Below the pieces are notes generated by a model. The model did no database searches, was not told where the DNA came from, and saw only the letters and a program-made list of their open reading frames with translations. DNA of 64,000 nt. It comes from Hypholoma sublateritium FD-334 SS-4. Its lineage: Eukaryota; Basidiomycota; Agaricomycetes; Agaricales; Strophariaceae. The stretch is from positions 956,405 through 1,020,404 of the forward strand of contig KN817518.1 of the NCBI GenBank assembly GCA_000827495.1, read 5' to 3'. Shown here in pieces: positions 55,847 to 64,000 of this stretch. The position numbers and the translations under genes were made by a program. The stretch's first letter is position 1. Each line of letters starts with the position of its first letter.

Positions 55847-58800
55847 ATGGTGCAAAGTTATCTCAAACACGGACCCACCCAGGTATACATCCTAATAATA
55901 TCATGTTGTAAATTTATTTATTTGTGACTAGGCTTTTGGATTGGTCTGTAGCTCGTCATCAAATTCGGTTTTCGATGGAAGATTGGCATATGTGCCCGCA
56001 CTGGAAGATGTGTTGGTTTGGGACGTGAAGAAAGGGGAAATGGTGAGGAACCATCTACCTCGCGTGTAATTGATACCCTTACATAAATTAGGTCGCTATG
56101 TGGCACGAAACTGGGCACAGTGAAGAAGTTACTTGCATCGTACAAGCTCCTCAACCTGGATCCTTTGCCGTGGGATATGCAGATGGTTCTATTCGACTAT
56201 GGACTGCATCAAGTGGCTCCGTAGCTACTACGTTCAATGGCCACAAAAAAGCCATCACAGCACTCTCTTTTGATGAAAGTGGTACTCGTCTTGCCTCGGG
56301 ATCTCAGGACACCGACATCATTCTATGGGATGTCGTAGGAGAAGCTGGTCTGTACCGGTACGTTATGTCCAGCACACCCCATTTACCTCTTTTGAACTTT
56401 GAAATAGTCTCCGAGGACATCGTGATCAAATCACAGCTATCCAATTTCTCTCAGTGGCGGAGGACCAGCCATCGACATCCACTGCGGCCGCCCCGGGACT
56501 CCTGCTCACGACATCTAAAGATACCTTCATGAAGGTCTGGGATCTATCGACCCAACATTGCATCCAAACCATTGTCGCTCACCGTTCCGAGGTCTGGTCC
56601 ATGGCCATCAACCAGGAACGCGACTTAGTATTCACGGGGAGTGGCGAAGGCGAACTGAAAGCATGGAAGGTGGACCGCGCTGCAATAGCCGATGGATTGA
56701 AAGAAACCGAGACGGGAGAGGTTAGCTAATATCCCTTACTGTCCTTCCTACAAACTAATATGTTGGACCAGGTCTCGAAACTGATACATACTGTATCCAG
56801 CCTCCCTCTCGCTTCAAAACACAAAGTGTCCCAATTAAAATTCCACCCAACGGAGCCCTATCTTGCAGTACAGTCCCATGATCGGTCTGTCGAGGTCTTC
56901 CGGATACGAAGTGAGGAGGAAGTCCAAAAAAAGCTAGCTAGAAGGCAAAAGCGTTCCAAAGAAAAGAAGGAGCAGAAAAAAGGCAAGGGAAAGGACATCA
57001 AAGACAACGAGGAACAAGAAGAGGTATCGGAGGCTACTCTGGTTGATTATTTCACCCCGCATCTTGTCGTTCGCGCAAGCGGGAAAATCAGGTCCTTCGA
57101 CTTCGGGACCAACAAGTCCAGTTCGAAAGGCACGCCACAGGTACGTCAAATGCTACCTCCAAGACTTGATATGCTCATTCTTTGTCAAGCTTTTTGTGGC
57201 CCTTTCTTCGAACGCTATCGAAGTATACAATATCCCCCCTCCATCGAAGTCTAAGGATGAGCAACCAGATGCCACTCGTACTTACTCTGTTGATCTACCA
57301 GGCCATAGAACTGATGTACGCACACTATGCCTCAGCTCAGACGATCAGATACTTGCCTCTGCGTCTAATGGTGATTATCGGAAACTCGCACTAACTATTT
57401 TATACTTATTAACGCCAACTTCAAGGATCTCTCAAAATCTGGAATATGAAAACTACGCATTGCATCAGAACTATGGAGTGTGCTTATGCAATTTGTAGTA
57501 CCTTTCTACCCGGAGATCGTCATGTTGGCCCATTTTCTCGATATCTTATCTCCGTCCTAATTCGTGTTTTACAAAGCTTGCCATAGGCACCAAGTCGGGA
57601 GAAATCCTGATATACGACATCGCATCATCGACCCTTATTGAAACTGTCCAAGCGCACACTGCCACAATATGGTCAATGCAAGTCAGGTCCGATGGGCAAG
57701 CACTCGTCACTGGAAGCGCCGATAAAGACGTAAAGTTTTGGTCACTGGAATATAAAAAAGCCACCGATGAAAGTGTAGGCAACATCACCATTCCCGTCTA
57801 ACCTTCATATTAAGACTTTTATAGGTTCAGAGTGGAAAGCTTCTTTCACTCGTGCATGTCCGCACTCTGAAAATGTCGGATGATGTTCTCGCAGTGAGGT
57901 TTAGCCCGAATAACAAGTTATTGGCAGTTGCTCTCCTCGACTCTACGGTTAAGGTCTTTTACCAAGATACTCTCAAGTTCTTCCTGTCGTTATATGGCCA
58001 CAAGGTATTTGTCCATTTCTGTAATGCCGGTTTTCTACTCAACTCGTAGTGTAGCTTCCCGTTCTCTCGATGGACATCTCCGATGATTCCAAATTAATCG
58101 TCACCTGCTCGGCAGACAAGAACGTCAAAATATGGGGTCTCGACTTCGGCGATTGCCATAAATCTATCTTCGCCCACGAAGAAAGTGTTATGCAAGTTGC
58201 ATTTGAAAAGGATTCGCACTACTTCTGGACAGTCAGCAAAGATAAATTGCTGAAATACTGGGACGGTGACAAGGTTTGTGCAGCTCGTCGATAGGCAGTG
58301 CCACTTCTTTCGATTAACAACTTTTCAGTTTGAAGGCATCCAAAAGCTTGAAGGACACCATGGCGAAATTTGGGCTCTGGCCCTGAGTCACCACGGTAAC
58401 TTTGTCGTCACCGGCTCTCACGACAAGTCAATACGTGTTTGGGAAAAACTCGATGAGCCGGTATGGGAGACCGATTTGCCGTTTTGTTTTAGCCCGTGCT
58501 CACTTCTCTGCTAGTTATTCTTGGAAGAAGAGCGCGAAAAAGAGCTCGAGAAACTCTACGAAAACGGAATTGCGGACACGCTCAACCGTGTCGATGCGCC
58601 CATTGGCAGCGGGACCGAAGGCGGCGCAGTCAATGGAATGACTGAGGCTGAAGTCGCAGCGGTCACCAAGCAGACGAGCGAGACGTTGATGGCTGGAGAG
58701 CGTATTATGGAGGCGCTTGACCTAGCAGACACCGAGCGGGAGGGCATGCGAGAATACACAGAAGTAATGGCTCGCTTGTCAGACGATGATGCGATGCGCA

Positions 58801-59322
58801 TGCAGCCTCCCGCAAGGAACCCGGTTCTGGCTGCGTATGACCTAGAGCCGGAGGCTTGGGTCCTGAGAGTCGTGGAAAAGACACCTAGCACCTCGCTGCA
58901 AGATGCTCTCCTCGTTCTCCCTTTCGGGAAAGTCGTTTCCCTGATGGTATATCTCAATATATGGGCACAAAAGGTATTTAATGTTTTCCGTGCGTGGAAT
59001 TTGGACTCATGGTCAATAGGGATGGAATATCACACTCGTATCGAGGATTATATTTTTCCTGCTCAAGACTCACCACCATCAAATTGTCGCTAATCGCATC
59101 ATGAGGACTACGCTGATCCCTCTGCGAAAACACCTGCGGTCAACGTTACAACAACAGAAAGACGTTATCGGCTATAACCTAGCTGCCCTTCAATTTATTC
59201 GCAGGAAGAATGACGCTGAACGGACTGCCCAGTTCTACGAAGAAGAGGATATGGATGAAGAGAAGGTGAAAGCAAGGATAGCCGAAGGTAAAAAGCGCAA
59301 GAGAGTCAATCTCAAGGCATGA
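55847..59322 (+). CDS. UTP12: SSU-processome WD protein Utp12/Dip2 (WDR3)
   Basis: This is a UTP-B subcomplex scaffold of the U3 snoRNP that is needed for 18S rRNA maturation. Exon 1 starts [14 protein letters not shown]40 blades follow over two propellers: [110 protein letters not shown] and [12 protein letters not shown] highly charged insert ([20 protein letters not shown]) lies between blades of the first propeller. The C-terminal Utp12 domain starts around [20 protein letters not shown] and ends [40 protein letters not shown] and a basic KRKRVNLKA. Many introns, some with in-frame extensions, were joined only approximately. Confidence 0.92.
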
Positions 59323-59547
59323 TTAACATAAATGTGTCTATGCTGGAGTGTATTGTAAGTTTGTGCACATCGAAGAATACAAAACCAAATCTAATTAATC
59401 TGGCAGTCACAATTTCATGAATATCTCCTGGATTTCATGTACTCTCCGTCTGACTCTCAGGTTCCCTTGACCTGTGGGCCCCATAAATTTTCATACCTAA
59501 TCACGATATGTCAGATCATGCGCACTCTCATGGAATGTTTTGGAATG

Positions 59548-60355
59548 TTACCATGAGTCTGGCTCGGTAGCCTGCCTCAACTGCACTTTAAGAACCCCTT
59601 CGTTGAAATTTGCTAGTTGCCCGAACGCGGCCCGAGTCAAGTCAACATGCTTCGATCCTGCGGCGCATCCTGCACATGTGTCCACGACGCGAACGAAGAC
59701 ACATTTTTTGGGTGAGTTACAAACTGGAGGGAGAGTCATAAGCTGCCATGATCATGACCGTCCAGCGGCTGCATGTTACTGACGTTCGAGAAATTTAAAG
59801 CATTTTGGACGGGTGGTCCATCCTTCTAGGGTCAATGCGGCAGCAAAGGATGCGTCCTATCTGGCGTATCAACGACCTGGTATTTTGGAACAGTGAAAAA
59901 ATTACGGTAGGCGCCCACTTGCCATTAGCCCAGCAGCTGGGATTGAGTAAGTCGTGGCCGGTATACCTAAACAGCAACTATTATCAACCCATTGACCTCC
60001 TCGTGCCTCAGTAGAACCTGGCGTACCAAGTAATGGTGACAGGTTCTGTTGTACCGAAAGCCTTCAATCCCTTCCAAATATTCTTGACCGCGTCAATTGC
60101 ATCCCCTAAAGCCGACTTGCTCTTCTTTGCACGACGTTGCGGAAATTTCCCCGTTCGAGATTGATACTTGTATTCCAAGTTGGTAACATTAACCGCTTGC
60201 CATCCGTCGCGCGGGTCAAAGGTATAATCATCGCCCAGCGAGTGTGCCACAGTGTATTTGCTTTCTGAGATCGCCCTCCCAGGAGATGCCGCCAGCGCCA
60301 AAATAGAGGACGAAATGAGCACCCAAAGGGTAAGAGCCACTTGGTATCCCTTCAT
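59548..60355 (-). CDS. Secreted RlpA-like double-psi barrel protein
   Basis: This is a secreted protein of the RlpA/expansin-like double-psi beta-barrel family, common in basidiomycetes (related to riboflavin-aldehyde-forming enzyme and barwin domains). The first exon starts MKGYQVALTLWVLISSSILA, a clear signal peptide, then a prodomain-like region with a basic patch (RRAKKSKSALGDA) and PVTITWY. The splice then restores YTGHDLLNPSCWANGKWAPT. A further exon gives ASFAAALTLEGWTTRPKCFK. The last gives LCNSPKKCVFVRVVDTCAGC and SKHVDLTRAAFGQLANFNEG, ending EPDSW. The Cys pattern and VRVVDTCAGC with the HVDLT motif (barrel Asp) are diagnostic. Activity is not predictable from sequence. Confidence 0.85.
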
Positions 60356-60844
60356 GACGTTTATGTGAATTAAAATAGTAAAGGCGGGCGCGATAACTTA
60401 TTGAGACTTGATTTCTCCGACACAGCGGTTGGAAGGGATAGCGAAACTACTAGTATGAACCGTTAGTTCCCGAAATAGATATACCAACCTCCGAAGATCT
60501 GATCGAGCCCCAATTAGACTTGACTTCCGAGTCATACTTGAGTGCCCCAACTTCTTGCAGCCTCTTGCCTACTGGATTTTGTGGTCTGCAAAAATTTCTG
60601 CGTTAAGGATGGACTGGGAAAAAATAGGCAATTGCCATCGACTCATGACAGAAGTTGTCTGAGTAGCGATGGGATAACTAACCGAGGCAGCCGTAGAGTT
60701 ATAAACAAGGTGTAAACACTGTGTAATAGCTAATTGCAGAAAGAAGAGCCGTTCGGCCCGACCACTCTTGACGCAAAACAACCTTTTCATTTAGAAGCAC
60801 ATGGAATATCAATAAGCTGTTTCTCTCTCCACTACCTCGTCGAA
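60356..60844. other. Divergent 5' interval
   Basis: 489 bp between the divergent starts of the RlpA-like gene and the Zn2Cys6 gene. No specific element recognised. A 73-residue minus-strand frame here (60569-60790) shows no family resemblance. Confidence 0.4.
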
Positions 60845-63800
60845 ATGCCCGTGGATCCATCCCATAATCCTCTAAACAGGCGGGCAATTCGCAAACTCAC
60901 CTCGGATGAAGAGGTCGATTCAAGGCGAGCACGCGGAGAGGTGTGTAGAACCGGATTCGGCTAGATTTGATTTCCAGCGTCAATTGACCTTGCTCTTTCT
61001 CATTGAGATTTCCTGCGCTGAATGTCGGAGGTATACAAGAAAATTCTGTTACCCGGCCTACTGTCTAACCCGTTGATGCCTATCGCAGATTGAAGCTCAA
61101 ATGCGACAAGAAACTCCCTTGCAGTTCATGCGGTAAACCTCTCGATGACCAGTCGCAACCGCAGCCATAACTGATCTGCATCTTCAGTTCGTCGGGGCTG
61201 TCCATCTATCTGTCCGAATGGGAGTTTGTCAACTGGCCAAGGGACAAGGTGCGCAACGTTTCTATACATAATATATAATTTTGATACTACGTTACATAGT
61301 AGATTCGTTCTAGCAGACACTTCTCAGCTACATACCAAGATCGCTGAGATGGGCCAGCGTATACGACAACTGGAAGACGCCCTTTCTATATTTCAATCCG
61401 GAGTGTCCAACGAAGTGCACCCTTTGCTAAGGGACGACTTATTGGCTATTAAGTTTGGGCCAGATAAGGGTTACGTCCCAGAGAAAGAACCGCCGACTCG
61501 CTCAGATTCCTTGGAACCAGTTATCGATGCCTTTGGAACGATGACCGTTGGGGATAGTGGGGAGGGCAAGTATTTTGGACCATCGGCTGGCTCAGAGGTG
61601 CGTGTCAGCGCCGATCTCTAAGTGATGGCTTTCTAACATACATTACGCCAGACGCTTTTCATGGTATGTCTCCATTTAGTACCTCATATTCACCAATACG
61701 AACAACTGTAGGCTGGCGCTGCTCTGACTCCCGCAGGAATCGACGATGATTACTACATGCCTGTGTCATTAGAAGTCTCACGGCTTTCAGCGGCGTTTCC
61801 TTTTGGAACCGAGGAGAATCTCGACAAACAACTGGAATTCCTCTTTGATCAACTCCCTGAGGAACCTCGAGCCTGGACACTATGCGAGACATACATGGAG
61901 CAAGCTACATGGGCCTTCAGACCCATCAAGAGAGAAGAATTAATCGACGAAATCCTCTCACCCATCTACAAAGCTGTGAAGGACAAAAGCGCTACTGGAT
62001 CCTACACCCTGAACAACGTGTCCGCTCATAAACTTGCAGTCATGTTTCATGTTTTCTCTCTGGGCGCTCTCGTCGATCTGACGTTAGAACCTTGTGAGTT
62101 CCATTGTCACCTACAGTCTTAACTACATATAACATTGAGATTCTTGCAGGTAATAAGGAAGCCGACTTATATCATCATCTTGGCCGTGCTTGCTTGTCTC
62201 TTCGCTCCGTTTTCGATTCTCCGGAAATAGCCACGGTGCAGGCTGTGTTGCTGATGGCTTCTTACCACGGAAACGCTGGGAAGAGATACACTATGGACAG
62301 TTCGGTAAGCCCACATCATCAGAATAGGAATACACATAACCTAGCTACAAATGTAGTGGGCTTTAACATCTCTTGGGGCCAAATTAGCTCAAAGTGTAAG
62401 GTATTTGCTTCTATTGCTAAACGACTGTACTGAATTCAACATTTCCAGTTGGGACTCCGTAAATATCCAACCTCTTCCAGCATTTATCAAACACTGATAA
62501 GAACAGATCGCGATAGTTCACGATGGAAAATGAGCCCGAAAACCGTGCAGCGAAGGCGTTCACTGTTCTGGGAATTGTTCTCGACAGAGCTTTTCTACGT
62601 ACGAGTATCTTTTATCAGAAATCATGCAATTTTTGTTCAAATCCGCTGCAGAGTCTTGCATTGGGACGCCCACCATCTATACGGCTATCATACGTCGACA
62701 CGGAATTCCCAGATGACGACGAAGCGACAGTAGACGAACAAGGGAATACATTGGTTGGATGTGAGGCTCACTTTCACTCAATTGCACTCCAATTTCAAAC
62801 TCATCTTGCACTAGATTATCGGTGGAAATATGAATTCGCGAAGGATGTCTTTGCTTCCGTGATTGAACTTACATTGACAGCAGAGGCCCCTTCATATCAG
62901 ACAATTCTTGACCTTGACAAAAGAGTTCGCGAGAAAACGTTTTTCCCCCACCTAAACGCATTCATAAACCCGGAGGACGACCAGTCTACCCCCTCTGTGT
63001 ATATGAAGCAATCCCTTCTTGGGCAGTATCGCTCTATTGGTAAGTCTCTCCGTGCACATCATGGCACAATCCATCTAAACGTCTTCTTAGCTTTGCTGTA
63101 TTTGCACCGAAGTTTCTTTGCCCACGCAGTGCTTGATCACCCTGTAAACCCGTTGAAAAGTCCATTTGCGCCGTCGTTCTTGGCTACATATAGATGTGCA
63201 TCTGGGATCATCAAAGCGAGCTTGAATCATTTTGACCGTTTCCCCGAGCTATGCGGGCGATGGTGGGGTATTTGGACTCATTGTACGTATCATCTATGCC
63301 ATCTCCATTCTTACTCTGACAGTTTACTCAGTGTTTTCTGCTGCTGTTAGTGCCCAAGTATATTCTAAATGACAATTAAACATATCTTCTCTGCTCAGAT
63401 TATTGTAGGATGCATAGTGACGCGGTCGCCATCGTCTAGTATGGCTCCCAGCGCTTTTATCGAACTCGGTCTTGCATGCGACCTATTTGAGAAAGGTGCT
63501 ATGCAATCGTTGCGTGCGCGCAGTGGTCTCGTGCGTATTCGGATACTAGTCGATATTTCCTTACTCACCTCGTTTGAATGGCAGGCAATCTTGTATAAAA
63601 TGCGAGAGAAAGCATTCCATATCTATTCCCAATTCCGCACCGGCAACCCCCATGCAAGCAAGATTTTTTCCATAGATAAACCCGACTACGGCGAAGATGA
63701 ATTGGCTTTGTTTGGAGGCCAAACGCGCGTTTTAGTAACCAAACTTCTCAATTGCTCGGGCAAGACGAGACATCCGACCTCGAATTCAACAAGTGTCTCT

Positions 63801-64000
63801 AACACCCCTTCTTCGGATAGCGGCGATTCTCGAGCAACCGGCCCTGTATCTGATCTAAGTCATGAGGTGCATCCTTCACTCGTTGAATACCTTTCAATGT
63901 TTCCCCCTTCCAATGCGCCATCTCGGAACTCTCCCGAAAGCGGGTTCAACACCTCCCCTGACACACCGGACATTGCTCAGAGTCAGTCAAACCTGGATCA
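60845..64000 (+). CDS. Zn2Cys6 fungal transcription factor, cut at window edge
   Basis: This is a DNA-binding regulator of the fungal binuclear-cluster family with a middle homology region. Exon 1 starts MPVDPSHNPLNRRAIRKLTS. Three small exons build ISCAECRRLKLKCDKKLPCS and SCVRRGC, which contains all six zinc cysteines. A coiled-coil dimerisation segment follows (HTKIAEMGQRIRQLEDALSI). The middle homology domain shows SLGALVDLTL, YHHLGRACLSLRSVFDSPEI, TVQAVLLMASYHG, WALTSLGAKLAQSLGLHRDS and KMSPKTVQRRRSLFWELFST, then SLALGRPPSIRLSYVDTEFP. The remainder is long and ends in a Ser/Pro-rich tail with no stop before 64000. No target pathway can be named; the divergent RlpA-like gene is not evidence of one. 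Confidence 0.9.

Overview
The window looks like nuclear DNA from a basidiomycete fungus, most likely an Agaricomycete. The genes are densely packed on both strands and interrupted by many spliceosomal introns of roughly 47-60 nt. They encode fungal or eukaryotic housekeeping proteins, together with families I associate with mushroom-forming fungi (a FunK1 kinase-like gene, an RlpA-like secreted double-psi barrel protein, several low-complexity Agaricomycete orphans). A 550-nt run of N (22554-23103) marks an assembly gap. I see no bacterial, plasmid or viral operon, and no tRNA, rRNA or CRISPR array. Gene models below were joined by eye from GT/AG (once GC/AG) junctions that restore known family sequences. 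Outer limits are start and stop codons; UTRs are not included.

Left part (1-19 kb): the 3' end of a tRNase Z, THOC7 (mRNA export), VPS52 (GARP tethering), an orphan, RPN11 (proteasome deubiquitinase), mitochondrial ribosomal protein S18, a Rim15-type PAS/kinase/response-regulator protein, and a conserved basidiomycete protein with tandem ubiquitin-interacting motifs.

Middle-left part (19-31 kb): this is the looser, accessory-looking stretch. It holds a FunK1 copy with in-frame stops, the gap, a small ORF, IMP2 (mitochondrial inner membrane peptidase) and, most notably, two complete ribonucleotide reductase small-subunit genes arranged head to head around a 316-bp interval. One RNR2 intron is almost entirely made of two ACGCGACGCG elements. 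Related MluI-box-like elements also lie upstream of DAD4 and the FunK1 copy.

Middle-right part (31-49 kb): strikingly GC-rich in coding sequence. It carries an orphan, VMA21, ALG8, DRG1/RBG1, a Kch1-type potassium channel, VTI1, EMC3, NCS1, a Cys-rich orphan, a PROPPIN and a coiled-coil orphan. ALG8, VTI1, EMC3 and VMA21 all act in the ER/Golgi/vacuole system.

Right part (49-64 kb): base composition drops back. It holds DAD4 (DASH kinetochore ring), ATE1 (arginyltransferase), IMP4 and UTP12/DIP2 (both U3 snoRNP/SSU-processome) flanking an M18 aspartyl aminopeptidase, an RlpA-like secreted protein, and a Zn2Cys6 transcription factor cut by the window edge.

No wholly new multi-gene system is evident. 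The best candidates for new biology are the RNR2 gene pair with its intronic and tail-exon architecture, the recurrent ACGCGACGCG element near cell-cycle genes, and several micro-exons and frame-preserving introns.
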